The position numbers and the translations under genes are program-made. A DNA stretch of 64,000 bases, from NCBI GenBank assembly GCA_038828875.1, contig JAWBMQ010000004.1, positions 1-64,000 of the forward strand. The letters are read 5' to 3'. This DNA is from JAWBMQ01 sp038828875. GTDB taxonomy: Archaea > Nanobdellota > Nanobdellia > Woesearchaeales > JAWBMQ01. Shown piece after piece: positions 28,401 to 37,191 of this stretch. Positions within the stretch are counted from its first letter, which is position 1; the number at the start of each line of letters is the position of its first letter. A model generated the notes under the pieces. It saw only the letters and a list, made by a program, of their open reading frames with translations, searched no databases and was not told where the DNA came from.

Positions 28401-31400
28401 TCTTACTTCTGTAATATTAACATTACTAGGATTTCCTTCTTTTTCAGCAGCATCAACTGCAACTACATAATATCTATAAACTCCATCAATTACAAAATCA
28501 AAATAATAATTATTAGTTGTATATGTTAATAAAGTAAATACATTATTTTCATATGCTCTATAAATTGCATATTTTTTAGCATTTGAAATTGAATTCCAAG
28601 TTAAATTTATAATTCCATCTTTATCATATCTATCTATAACACTTAGAACTGGAGCATCTAAAATTACATTTAAAATATAAAATTTATAAGAAACATTAGC
28701 GAGTAAATTTCCTAAATTATCTCTTGCTTCTAACCACATCAAATAATAACCATCCACAAATTGTGTTGTATCTATAACTAATGTAGTACTCAATCCATCG
28801 AAAATCTTTGTTGGAGTAGTAGTATTTATATAAACTTTTAAATTATAGGTATTTTGGGGTAAATGTACTGAATAATTCTTAATTCCATAGAGATATGAAT
28901 CATTTACTAAATTATAAACGAACAAAGAATAATCACCTATTAAATTATCAAAGATGACAAAATAATATTTACTACAACCCGTATTATTTAATTCATCTTT
29001 AGCACAAGCATAAAGTTCATGCATTCCTTGTGAATATTGTAATGTATCAATAACTATATAATTTTGATTTCCTAAAGTAGAACAATTTCCATCTACACAG
29101 AAAGTATAATTTGTAATTATATTATCATCGCTAGCAACAATATCAAACCTAACTGTCCCTTTGAAAATTTGATTTAATTGTAATTCTATTGCTGAATTTT
29201 CAATTCTAGATACTACTGGAGGTTTAAAATCTATAAACGTTGTTTTCGTTTTTTCTAAAACATTTCCAACCCTATCGAATCCAATTAATTTAACTTCACA
29301 GCTACCATAACTAGAAGGATATGCTAAATAGGTTCCAGAAAATCTATCTAAATATGTATTACAGACATATAAATCATAATAAAGAATATCTGAATCGCCT
29401 ATTGGATTGATCAAAAAAGGCCTATTAACTTTACTTGGTAATGAAAAATCAAAATTTATGTAACCATCAATAGTAATATTCGAAACGGTTATTTGATTAA
29501 GTAAATTATTCTCAAAATCATATGCTTTTACATTTATATAACAATCGCTTTGAGTTGTTCCTTGATAAACATTAATTTGCCATGTTGTAGTCCAATCATA
29601 AATCCGATTATCTAAAACTCCACAATTTGTAGATAATGTTAAATAATATGTATTTCTAGGAACTAAAAACCTTAAAACATAATCTTTAGCAGAAAGCACT
29701 ATATTGCTATCTAAATTTAGAATTTTTAAAATTTCATTGTAATTATTAAATTCTCTATTAAAAATTACAGTATTTGAATTATTGTAATTATCTTTTACAT
29801 TAATTTTCAAAACATGTAAACCATCAGGAAAATTTCTAGTATCTATTGTAAAATATGCATTAAACGCCCTTTGTTCAAAAGTAAAAGCATAATCATTGAA
29901 AATTACTAATTCATCTATTAAGCCAATATAATAATTGGAACTACCATCATTGCAACCAATAAACAAATTTTCATTTGGAACTACTGAACCAGAATAAGAT
30001 CCTGTATAAAATTCAGATCCATCAACAACTAAAGTTGCCTTTTTTGAAGAATCATCAATTAACAATAAAACATGATGCCATTGATTATCATTAAAAGAAT
30101 TATTTGTTTGTAATGTTAATGAAGTAGAGCCTTGAATTAAAGCTTCAATCTTGCCATTATTTAAAGAAATTTCGAAACCAGAAGATGTTTGTTTTTTATC
30201 AATTATTCTTGCATTTGTTTGTGAAGTTTTAAACCAAAAAGAAATTCCCAAATAAGGATTAGGATTAAGCACAGAATGATGATTTATTCTCACACAATTA
30301 CTTCCTATAAAATTAAATGCTGAACCTGCATATCCTGAAACATAACTTGAACTTCCTAAAACATTAACAATTTTTGAAGAAAAAGATTTATCCGATGCAG
30401 TTCCATCAAAATCTAACATCAATGAAGAATTCTTATAATTTGTAAACTTAGAAGAATCAACAAGCAATTCAAAAGAATAATCAGGATTAACATCATAATA
30501 GTAAAATCCAAAGACTGTAGTATTGTAAACAGTAAATGCATCTAACGTTTGAAAGATAATTGGCTTAGTGTAATCTGCATATAATGTAAAAGTTCCCTGA
30601 GCTATGTTTCCAGCTAAATCTTTACATTTATAATAAATTACATTAGTACCTTCGTCCAAAACAAAAGTTATTGTATGATTCTTTAATCCAGTCATTACAT
30701 AAGGCATTTGTTCAATAGGTAAATCAAGCTTAGAAAGTCTACATTCAGAATCTTCATTAGTGTTGAATTGCAATTGAATAGGATAATAGTTATATTTTCC
30801 AGTGGGTAAATCAGTTACTATTGGTGCTGTAGAATCAACTGTCAAATATTTTAGCACACTAAAATTATTTCCTTGTCGATCTTTTACATCAACTCTAATT
30901 AAATAAGTTCCATCGCTCACACTTGGCACAGTAAATTGATAACAATAAACCCCGTCGTTAGCAACAGAATCGCAATCAATTCCATCATCCCTCATGGTAG
31001 ATGTTATTTGTGAAGGAAAAAAGATTGTTATATTTACATCATAATTTATGTTGTTTTGATAATAAATTGTAACTACATCATTTATCTTTACAGGATCCTT
31101 AGAAAAATATATTCTTCCTAAAGCACTTGGGGCAACACAAGCATAAATTTGTGATAGATAAAAAGGTCCTAAGTAAGTATTACCACAATATCTTATAATT
31201 CCGTCAATAAGCAAATTGTTTTGTATATCTGCAAAATCTACAACTAAATTATCAATGTTCGAGTTATAAATAGTAGAATAGAAAACATTCGAATTACTGA
31301 TATTTGAAGAATCAATAACTGAATGATTTATTATTGAATTAATTATATTTGAATTTCTTATAACAGAATCAGGACTAATGTAGTTTGTTGAATATGACAA

Positions 31401-31466
31401 AGGAATTGTTAGCAGAAAAAACCAAATTATTAATAAATACCTAAATTTTTCATCTTTCAAATTCAT
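25467..31466 (-). CDS. Giant exported surface protein with pentapeptide-like N-terminus, LamG and Ig/FN3-like domains
   Basis: 1999 residues from the ATG at 31466; the in-frame codon at 31475 is TTG. A signal peptide (YLLIIWFFLLTIPLSYS) leads into about eight five-residue repeats with Ser at every fifth position (VIRNS NIINS IINHS VIDSS), suggesting a short right-handed beta-helix. One LamG domain lies near residues 350-530 (ISFWFKTS), then many Ig-like modules (PVxxxxPxG, DxxAPI) and an FN3-like module near 937 (LTWNSISNAKKYAIYRA). From about residue 850 to the end it parallels the C-terminal part of the 2949-residue protein. It has no C-terminal membrane helix. As first gene of a pilin-like operon it is a candidate pilus-associated adhesin (inference). 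Confidence 0.85.
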   Translation of the reverse strand: MNLKDEKFRYLLIIWFFLLTIPLSYSTNYISPDSVIRNSNIINSIINHSVIDSSNISNSNVFYSTIYNSNIDNLVVDFADIQNNLLIDGIIRYCGNTYLGPFYLSQIYACVAPSALGRIYFSKDPVKINDVVTIYYQNNINYDVNITIFFPSQITSTMRDDGIDCDSVANDGVYCYQFTVPSVSDGTYLIRVDVKDRQGNNFSVLKYLTVDSTAPIVTDLPTGKYNYYPIQLQFNTNEDSECRLSKLDLPIEQMPYVMTGLKNHTITFVLDEGTNVIYYKCKDLAGNIAQGTFTLYADYTKPIIFQTLDAFTVYNTTVFGFYYYDVNPDYSFELLVDSSKFTNYKNSSLMLDFDGTASDKSFSSKIVNVLGSSSYVSGYAGSAFNFIGSNCVRINHHSVLNPNPYLGISFWFKTSQTNARIIDKKQTSSGFEISLNNGKIEALIQGSTSLTLQTNNSFNDNQWHHVLLLIDDSSKKATLVVDGSEFYTGSYSGSVVPNENLFIGCNDGSSNYYIGLIDELVIFNDYAFTFEQRAFNAYFTIDTRNFPDGLHVLKINVKDNYNNSNTVIFNREFNNYNEILKILNLDSNIVLSAKDYVLRFLVPRNTYYLTLSTNCGVLDNRIYDWTTTWQINVYQGTTQSDCYINVKAYDFENNLLNQITVSNITIDGYINFDFSLPSKVNRPFLINPIGDSDILYYDLYVCNTYLDRFSGTYLAYPSSYGSCEVKLIGFDRVGNVLEKTKTTFIDFKPPVVSRIENSAIELQLNQIFKGTVRFDIVASDDNIITNYTFCVDGNCSTLGNQNYIVIDTLQYSQGMHELYACAKDELNNTGCSKYYFVIFDNLIGDYSLFVYNLVNDSYLYGIKNYSVHLPQNTYNLKVYINTTTPTKIFDGLSTTLVIDTTQFVDGYYLMWLEARDNLGNLLANVSYKFYILNVILDAPVLSVIDRYDKDGIINLTWNSISNAKKYAIYRAYENNVFTLLTYTTNNYYFDFVIDGVYRYYVVAVDAAEKEGNPSNVNITEVRRNPVVGILKISEDIVKPGDEIDIKYYAYDNRTLNIIAKIFSNEYLVHYYNYTLEGYLYNTTVTIPSVNGVYELLTEIGDLFGHSMSDKQYLTVDNILPIANLNLITLSARGFKEYNQSVTALPFIYYEVSTQSNDECLVLEAHIVEEFSPVSLSFNNISYSGIIKGKPLVKDFILEGNFTKSISLSKGTIFSRFYVKKGKTFSLNLGINFNYDGNSLNFGSNSVNLDDGFHELIVQFNETNSIIYLDGYAYFMNGFSLSQISGTNVIIDSLAVSASFLKDFSYRSCSGSLYLTTEDGNKTVIAIVRDVAGNINISKRSILLDKSGSKLDITPPSEPVIDVVKKWVNATDLIEFYWSESYDFEQSLLNLPLMYEYELYKNDLLIDTGIVNSTNLSFDYRSTYQNNDKYYLKVRAVNLANLKSNFTISDEVIVDIELPSLPLITSSSHQSCIWTNAKVFVANWSATDLVSGIEDYSFALYVYNLSQYGFDFIYNFENKTSISIPLTVDGELYFYVAARDKAKNIGPLQVYMICADFTPPTKPQLFNVKQLEGTTILQVYFTKSLDYESKQVYKYQIQVLDNQNIIFDREYLVNELIDYGNYYSINITGIPEAQTYFVRVRAFDVANNPSLWSDNTFTEFDTTAPIFIYTTPSGEVINDQVKITVKTDEVAFCKYSLGGNYYDFLYTDSTYHETLVSLGISSGSVNIEVICTNKAGLYNSTIIVFTKSLLSTLSGASLSSRLLNSKIVSESLISFEVTVTRSGIGIANIPRSWFKIFINSSDANYEVSDFSIVDYGGGKYVITFKAPRYNSLEYTSNLFNVTIILTDGINELLTKDTIRVDELTGSFVLEGTNPLYKLSYNKTDNYAYGVGVDDSKVFAASLDKIEGDLSSGSFYLFLTTPDFDPKSIESYLYKNAIDEKSVTFGNLRPSESRVLNIFVPLKGKLSVSNVKLDSGNRRIKIIHKGYDELGNSVYDIEFIQ

Positions 31467-31526
31467 TGTGATCAAATTGTTGTGAACATAATTAAAAAAT
31501 TTTGATTAACACTGAACAGTGATAAA

Positions 31527-32723
31527 ATGGAAATCTTAGCATATTTGAAAACATATAAAAATTTAGAAAAGTATGCAATTGTTGAATTATCTAGATATGT
31601 TAATAATTATGATTTGCTAAATACAGATGAAGGATTAATTATTTTTTCTACTAATATGATAGAAGATTTAGAAAAATTAGCATACTTTTCTCAAAGTGCT
31701 GAAGATGTTGGTTATTGTTTATTTTATAATGAAACAAAAAAAGAAAAACAAGATGAAGAAGAAATTAAAAAAACAATTTTAAATGAATTGAAAAATAATT
31801 ACTTAATCTCCATTCTTCAGAAAAATAATAAAATCAGATACAAAATAGAAATTCATCATAGCAATAAAATCAAAATTTCTGAAAATGATTACAAAAAAAA
31901 GATCTCTTTTTTGATTGATATTTTTGAAAAACTTGGTTTTTCTAGTGATTTAAAATCATTTGATTTTCAATTGAGTTATTTTTTATCAGAAACTAGAGAA
32001 ATGATTGGAATTTCAATAATCCCTGAAGATTTAAGCAAAAGAAGCTACAAAATTTATCTTCTACCTAAATCGATAAAAGGACCCTTGGGATTTTTGATGA
32101 ATTCTATTGGTGAAATATTAGACAATGAAAACAAAAAACAAAAGAATGTTTTATTCTTATTTTCTGGAGATGGAATTTTACCTATTGAACTTGCTTTATG
32201 GAAAAAAGCAATGAGTTGCAGATATTTTGATAAGAAAAAAATTTATCAAAAAATTCTACAATTAAGTAATAAAAAATTAGAAGAATTCGATGAAGAAATA
32301 AAAAATAAATTTGAAAATGATAAATTTAGAATCGTCTCATGTGATGTTGAATTAAAAAATTTAACTTTTGGACAAAGAAATGCAAAACTTGCTGGAATAG
32401 AAAAAGAAATTGATTTTAAAACAATAACTATTGATTTCCTTGATTATAAATTCCAAGAAAACGAATTTGATGCAATAATAAATTATCCTCCATTATTTAA
32501 CCAATACTCATCTTTTGAAAAGATAAAAAAATTTTACAAAGATCTGTTTTATCAAACGTCTTATCTTCTCAAACCTAATTGTTTTCAAGTTATTTTATCT
32601 AGGATTGACAAATATGAAATCATAAAGGAATTTGCAGAACAATTTAAGTTTTCTATTGAAAGAATTCCGCTAGAAATTGAAAATATGGAAATTTTAAAAT
32701 TAAAAAATTTAAAGAAAAAGTAA
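31527..32723 (+). CDS. THUMP-type RNA (guanine-N2) methyltransferase, Trm14/RlmL-like
   Basis: 398 residues. An N-terminal THUMP-like region (about 1-165) binds RNA. A Rossmann methyltransferase domain follows, with the linker KRSYKIYLLPKSIKGPLGFLM in the place where COG0116 enzymes have R-x-Y-R and a P-L substrate loop. The SAM-binding motif is FSGDGILPIELAL (family: CGSGTIPIEAAL). The catalytic motif reads NYPPLF near residues 319-324, a variant of the usual D/N-PPY. Related enzymes make m2G in tRNA or rRNA. The exact target cannot be told. It is divergent from the giant adhesin gene, with a 60-nt spacer. Confidence 0.75.
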   Translation: MEILAYLKTYKNLEKYAIVELSRYVNNYDLLNTDEGLIIFSTNMIEDLEKLAYFSQSAEDVGYCLFYNETKKEKQDEEEIKKTILNELKNNYLISILQKNNKIRYKIEIHHSNKIKISENDYKKKISFLIDIFEKLGFSSDLKSFDFQLSYFLSETREMIGISIIPEDLSKRSYKIYLLPKSIKGPLGFLMNSIGEILDNENKKQKNVLFLFSGDGILPIELALWKKAMSCRYFDKKKIYQKILQLSNKKLEEFDEEIKNKFENDKFRIVSCDVELKNLTFGQRNAKLAGIEKEIDFKTITIDFLDYKFQENEFDAIINYPPLFNQYSSFEKIKKFYKDLFYQTSYLLKPNCFQVILSRIDKYEIIKEFAEQFKFSIERIPLEIENMEILKLKNLKKK

Positions 32724-32784
32724 AATTTGTTTCACTCTAAAATTGTAATAAACTTTAATATAATACAATTCTAAATATAAGATT

Positions 32785-34101
32785 ATGAAAGAAGTCGTAG
32801 TAGGAAGAAATGCCTCTGATTTAAAAAAATTTGGTCTTAACGGTTGTGTTTTACTTGGAAGAGTTTACATTAAAATGGGAGAAAATGTTTCTCTTTCTAA
32901 TCCTGTTTACATGGATATGATTACGAGTCATGCAGTATTAATCGTTGGAAAAAGAGGTTCAGGAAAATCCTACACTATGGGAGTTGTTGCAGAAGGTTTT
33001 TCTCTCTTACCTCCTGAAATAAGACAAAATATTTCAGTAATAATGATAGATACTATGGGAGTATATTGGAGCATGAAATATCCTAACTTTAGGCAAGCAG
33101 AAGAATTAGAAAGCTTTGGTTTAAAACCTCAAGGAATGAAATGTAATGTTTTCGTTCCTGCAGGATATTTTCAAAAATATAAAGATGAAGGAATGTTAGT
33201 TGATTTTCCTTTAGCACTTTCTCCAGCAGAATTAACTCCTGAAGATTGGGCTGCTGCTTTTAAAATTCCTCAATTTTCTCCTCAAGGAATTGTGATTTCT
33301 AAAACCTCTTTAAGCTTAAAACAAAAGATGAATGAATTTACATTAGATGATATGATAAATTTCATTAAAAATGATTCTGAAATCGAATCATTGACAAAAC
33401 AATCAGCAATAAATCTTTTACAAATGGCTAAAAGTTGGGGTTTATTTGGAGTCCCTAGTACTAAATTAAGAGATTTAGCAATTCCTGGAGAAGTTACTAT
33501 TGTTGATATTTCACCATATGCAACAATGCCAGGAGGTTGGCCAATCAAAGCATTAGTAACAGGATTGATTGCACATCATATGTTTAAAGAAAGAATGATC
33601 TTCAGAAAATATGAAGAATTTGCAGATATTACCTATCTTAATAATTATTTCACAAATACCAAAATAAAAAAACAAGATATGCCTTTGGTTTGGTTAGTTA
33701 TTGATGAAGCACATGAATTCATGCCTGTTGATGAAAAAGATGCAAATGCTGCAACTGAACCATTGAAAATAATACTAAGAGAAGGACGCCAACCGGGAGT
33801 TAGTTTGATTTTAGCAACACAACAACCAGGAAAAATTCATACTGATGCAATAACACAATCAGATATTGTACTTGCTCACAGAGTAACATCTAAAGTAGAT
33901 ACTGATTCTTTACAATTACTTGCTCAAACATGGATGAAAGAAGGAATTATCGATGCTATGGATCATTTGCCTAGTGCAAAAGGTTCAGCAGTGCTTTTTG
34001 ATGATACTAATGAAAGAATTTTTTCAATAAAACTAAGACCAAGATTAAGCTGGCACGGAGGCGCAAGTCCTACTGCATTGAAAGAACAGAAAAAGATTTA
34101 A
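32785..34101 (+). CDS. HerA/VirB4-family ATPase
   Basis: 438 residues: a short N-terminal beta barrel (VLLGRVYIKMGENVSL), Walker A GKRGSGKS at 55-62, Walker B LVWLVIDEAHE near 303-309, and the downstream signature REGRQPGVSLILATQQP followed by SDIVLAHRV with an arginine-finger candidate. This is the HerA/FtsK superfamily of hexameric DNA-pumping ATPases. Classical HerA works with the NurA nuclease in end resection, but no nurA lies nearby, so it may be one of the many archaeal HerA paralogues with another role. It is followed convergently by the membrane protein gene at 34107. Confidence 0.85.
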   Translation: MKEVVVGRNASDLKKFGLNGCVLLGRVYIKMGENVSLSNPVYMDMITSHAVLIVGKRGSGKSYTMGVVAEGFSLLPPEIRQNISVIMIDTMGVYWSMKYPNFRQAEELESFGLKPQGMKCNVFVPAGYFQKYKDEGMLVDFPLALSPAELTPEDWAAAFKIPQFSPQGIVISKTSLSLKQKMNEFTLDDMINFIKNDSEIESLTKQSAINLLQMAKSWGLFGVPSTKLRDLAIPGEVTIVDISPYATMPGGWPIKALVTGLIAHHMFKERMIFRKYEEFADITYLNNYFTNTKIKKQDMPLVWLVIDEAHEFMPVDEKDANAATEPLKIILREGRQPGVSLILATQQPGKIHTDAITQSDIVLAHRVTSKVDTDSLQLLAQTWMKEGIIDAMDHLPSAKGSAVLFDDTNERIFSIKLRPRLSWHGGASPTALKEQKKI

Positions 34102-34106
34102 TTAAA

Positions 34107-35734
34107 TTAATTTTTAAGTACTGCTTTACAAATATTTCTGGTTACATTTAATTCAACATCAATAACACCATTAACTGAAATAGTTAAAGGCAAATCTTTC
34201 AATTGTTCAGTATACTTTATGTTTATCTCTTTTTCTTCTTTCAAATTTTGGGAGAAAAATTCTGGATTTTTAGGATTCCACTGAACTAAGATATTTTTTG
34301 AAACTATTGCTTGATAAACTTTATCATCATAAAAAATGTTCAATGCTTCATTTAAATTTTTCAAATCTTGAACATCGATTTCTATTTCATTGCAACCTAA
34401 CTTTAAAGTTTCGGGAATTTTTTGTCTTCTTGAGAGTTTTAACAACACTACATAAACATTCTGAGTTTTAAAAAATTCACAAAATGAAGAATTAAATGCA
34501 TTGGTATTTGAAACAATTAAAAGTATTTTTCGAAGTTCTTTCTTCTCAGAGGAAATTGATTTAAAATGAGTTTCTAACAAACGAAGTTGAGTTAAAAAAG
34601 AATTATATAATGTTTGATTAAAGGAAAATGAAAAATCATTTAATAAATTGTTAAATTGCAAGTCATAGTTTATTGTTNNNNNNNNNNNNNNNNNNNNNNN
34701 NNNNNNNNNNNNNNNNNNNNNNNNNNNNNNNNNNNNNNNNNNNNNNNNNNNNNNNNNNNNNNNNNNNNNNNNNNNTAGGAAATTGATTTAAAATGAGTTT
34801 CTAACAAACGAAGTTGAGTTAAAAAAGAATTATATAATGTTTGATTAAAGGAAAATGAAAAATCATTTAATAAATTGTTAAATTGCAAGTCATAGTTTAT
34901 TGTTTTCTCCTGTTCTTTGTTGTATCTAAAAGCATAAGTTGTACCTTTATAAATTTCAAAAACTGAAACACTTTCTTTTAACCACTTGAAAATTCTTTGA
35001 ATAAAATATTTGTTTATCACGTTTCCTGTTGCAGTACAATACTTTGTAGATGGAATTTCAAAACAAAAGTTTTTACAATAAGGTAAATATTTTTTAATAT
35101 CTTCATAAGAATTAATTATAATTGGATTTTCACAATTTTTGTTTTCTAAAATTTCTTGTTCACAGCTCAATCTTTCTCCTAATTCTCCTTTAAACACTTC
35201 ACCCTCTTTCCAAATTAAACATCCAAAACCGTAATTCTTGTTCAACTTTGAATTTTCATCGCAAACTATTTCATTTTTCAAACTAGTTACATTTATTATG
35301 TATTTTTTTCCTTCAACATTGTTACACAATGCATCATCTAAATTTTCATCTTCATTTACTTTTATTCCATGAGGTGATAATTCTTCAACCAAATAGATTG
35401 ATAATAAAAATATAGGTAAGTAAGTAAAGGAACCTACTTCTTGAAGTTGATTTTTTGGTTTCAATTTTATTCCTACTGAAATTAAATTTGATGGATTTTC
35501 AAAAAGAATGGATTTGGTACCTGAAATTGTTAGCTTTTGTATTTCACTTTGAGCTTCACAAATCATTCCTACATTTTCTAATCCTCTTAAAACTGCCAAA
35601 TTTCTTTGCAACGATTGCTGATAATTCATTTTAGAATATTGAACAATACCTACATAAATTGTAAGGAAAAGTAATACAATTCCTAAAATCAAAATAAATA
35701 CTAACACATATTGAAAAATTTCTTTTTGATTCAT
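34107..35734 (-). CDS. N-anchored exported protein, family unknown (interrupted by false scaffold gap)
   Basis: One gene cut by 98 N. The 128 nt before the gap (34550..34677) repeat after it (34777..34904), so the contigs overlap; removing 227 nt joins the parts in frame to 466 residues. An N-terminal helix (YVLVFILILGIVLLFLTIYVGIV) is followed by an exposed domain with many Cys, including LSCEQEILENKNCENP and YCKNFCFEIPSTKYC, likely disulfide-bonded. The C-terminal half (KILLIVSNTNAFNSSFCEFF ... VYVVLLKLSRRQKIPETL) looks like an alternating alpha/beta fold. I recognise no family. It lies 3 nt downstream of the gene at 35738 and forms an operon with it. Confidence 0.7.
34678..34775. other. 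Scaffold gap (98 N) with duplicated flanks
   Basis: Sequence 34550..34677 recurs at 34777..34904, offset 227. An offset of 227 equals a 127-nt contig overlap plus 100 N, and the same offset occurs at the 47.8 kb gap. The duplication is therefore an assembly artefact, not biology. Confidence 0.92.
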
Positions 35735-35737
35735 TTT

Positions 35738-36673
35738 CTATTTGTAAATTTCATCAATCAATTCTTTTAATATTTTTACATCAGGATATTTACTTTTCAA
35801 ATGGTTATACAAAGATTCTTTCGGAATTCCTTTCATTTTTGAAATTAATATAGTTTTTCTTAAAACTGAAAGATCTACGTTCTTCTTATTATTCTCAAAA
35901 TCAGGATTAGATTCTACATTATTTTCTTCAGGTAGTATTTTTTTCAACTCCTCAGATCTTAAAGAAAGTTCTAATGCTGTTGAAATTTTATTAATGTCAG
36001 CAACAGAAGTAGTGCTAACAATATTTTGAGAAGTTTCTTCATTATTTACATTTTGATTTTGCTGTTTCATCATTCTTTCCTTTTCAATCTGTTTAATCAG
36101 CTTGTCAATTTCAGGTCCATAACTTTGAGTTTTTCTTTGATAAATGATTTCATAAGCAATTAAAATCACAAAAAAAGCACCTACAAAAATGAGATAAAAT
36201 TTATTGAATTCTGTAATTTTATCTAAAAAATTGCTTCTTTTTCCAACTGTAGTAGTTTCATTTTTAAGTTCTTCTTTTTCTTGAATTATTTCTTCAGGAA
36301 CTTCTAATGAAAAATTATTATAAAAAATATTATCTAGCACAAGATTATTCAAATTAAATTCTTTTTTCAAAGGAATTATCTCTAATGTTGCAGGAGATTG
36401 ATTAAAAACTACTGCATAAAATTTTAAAAACTTAACTGGAGAATCAGTAATCAAAATGTAATCAGAATTTCCTGGAAAGATGTAAAGTGTTTTTCCTTCA
36501 AAAAAAATTAAAAGCTTACAAAAAGAATTTAAAGAACATTCTTGAATACAAATCTCAATTTTTTCATTTTTTTGACAATTGTTTTCAGCGAAAGAAGAAA
36601 AGAAAGAAAAAAGTAAGTAAAGTAAAAAAATCAAAATTACCTTAAAGGCAGGATTGTTCAATTCTTTATTCAT
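35738..36673 (-). CDS. Two-helix membrane protein with cytoplasmic helical tail, unknown
   Basis: 311 residues: N-terminal hydrophobic helix or signal (VILIFLLYLLFSFFSSF), a small Cys-rich outer domain (NNCQKNEKIEICIQECSLNSF, shown here only in part: CIQEC, SFCKLL), a second helix near 155-175 (FYLIFVGAFFVILIAYEII), then a charged tail. The last 45 residues (LRKTILISKMKGIPKESLYN, followed by KYPDV) resemble a small helical DNA- or protein-binding domain in which an AKxKGxPxE-type turn precedes a recognition-like helix; that is a weak impression. Its operon partner is at 34107. Confidence 0.6.
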   Translation of the reverse strand: MNKELNNPAFKVILIFLLYLLFSFFSSFAENNCQKNEKIEICIQECSLNSFCKLLIFFEGKTLYIFPGNSDYILITDSPVKFLKFYAVVFNQSPATLEIIPLKKEFNLNNLVLDNIFYNNFSLEVPEEIIQEKEELKNETTTVGKRSNFLDKITEFNKFYLIFVGAFFVILIAYEIIYQRKTQSYGPEIDKLIKQIEKERMMKQQNQNVNNEETSQNIVSTTSVADINKISTALELSLRSEELKKILPEENNVESNPDFENNKKNVDLSVLRKTILISKMKGIPKESLYNHLKSKYPDVKILKELIDEIYK

Positions 36674-36765
36674 TTATAAACTTTTTATAGAAAATCAATT
36701 TAAAAAACTTTTGTAAAAACTTTAAAGAGAGAAAAAACAAAATTTAATCTAAAATTCAAAATTTT

Positions 36766-37050
36766 TTAATCTTCTTGGTCAAGAAAATGAACTAACTCTG
36801 CTAAAGCTTTTCCAACTTTTTTGCCTTTTTCAGTTAATTCTAAAAAATTTAACCTTCCACTTTTCTTTACCTGTACTAAACCTTTTTCTTCAAAAAGCTT
36901 CAAAATTTTAATAACATGAGAATATGTACAATCAATTCTCTTTGCTAAAGTTGAACCATAAATAGGTTCAGCAGAATTAAGATACATCTCAACTAAAATT
37001 TTAGTTGGTTTATCTTGAAAAAATATATCATTCAAAGATGGTTGTTTCAT
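36766..37050 (-). CDS. Winged-helix transcriptional regulator
   Basis: 94 residues: helix, then YGSTLAKRIDCTYSHVIKIL as helix-turn-helix, FEEKGLVQVKKSGRLNFLEL as beta wing, and a final helix (GKALAELVHFLDQ). The KILKLFEEKGLV and TEKGKKV elements are typical of MarR/ArsR-like archaeal winged helices. A GAGGTGA Shine-Dalgarno lies 5-7 nt before the ATG. It lies 92 nt upstream of the membrane-protein pair on the same strand and may control that pair or itself; the sequence does not decide. Confidence 0.85.
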   Translation of the reverse strand: MKQPSLNDIFFQDKPTKILVEMYLNSAEPIYGSTLAKRIDCTYSHVIKILKLFEEKGLVQVKKSGRLNFLELTEKGKKVGKALAELVHFLDQED

Positions 37051-37157
37051 ATTTATTCACCTCAAAAATCCAAATATGTTTTTTTAAGATAAAAAAAGCA
37101 TATAACTTTTTAAAGTTTTTGAAATATAGTTTATTTTAAAATTTTTCTAATCGAAAT

Positions 37158-37167
37158 ACTTAAAAAT
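37158..37167 (+). promoter_or_regulatory. TATA box of tRNA-Trp
   Basis: ACTTAAAAAT sits 25-34 nt before the first base of tRNA-Trp, the normal archaeal spacing, with a purine-rich CGAAA (BRE-like) just upstream at 37152..37156. Confidence 0.6.
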
Positions 37168-37191
37168 ACTGCTAATTTCTAAAAGCTTACT

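Noticed and set aside
31510..31521. Inverted repeat CACTG-AA-CAGTG just before the methyltransferase gene
   Set aside because: Arms of five bases with a two-base centre are too short to claim an operator or hairpin without comparison.
34107..34661. A separate 184-residue protein
   Set aside because: Its start is a TTG inside the duplicated contig overlap; it is the C-terminal part of the gene that begins at 35734.
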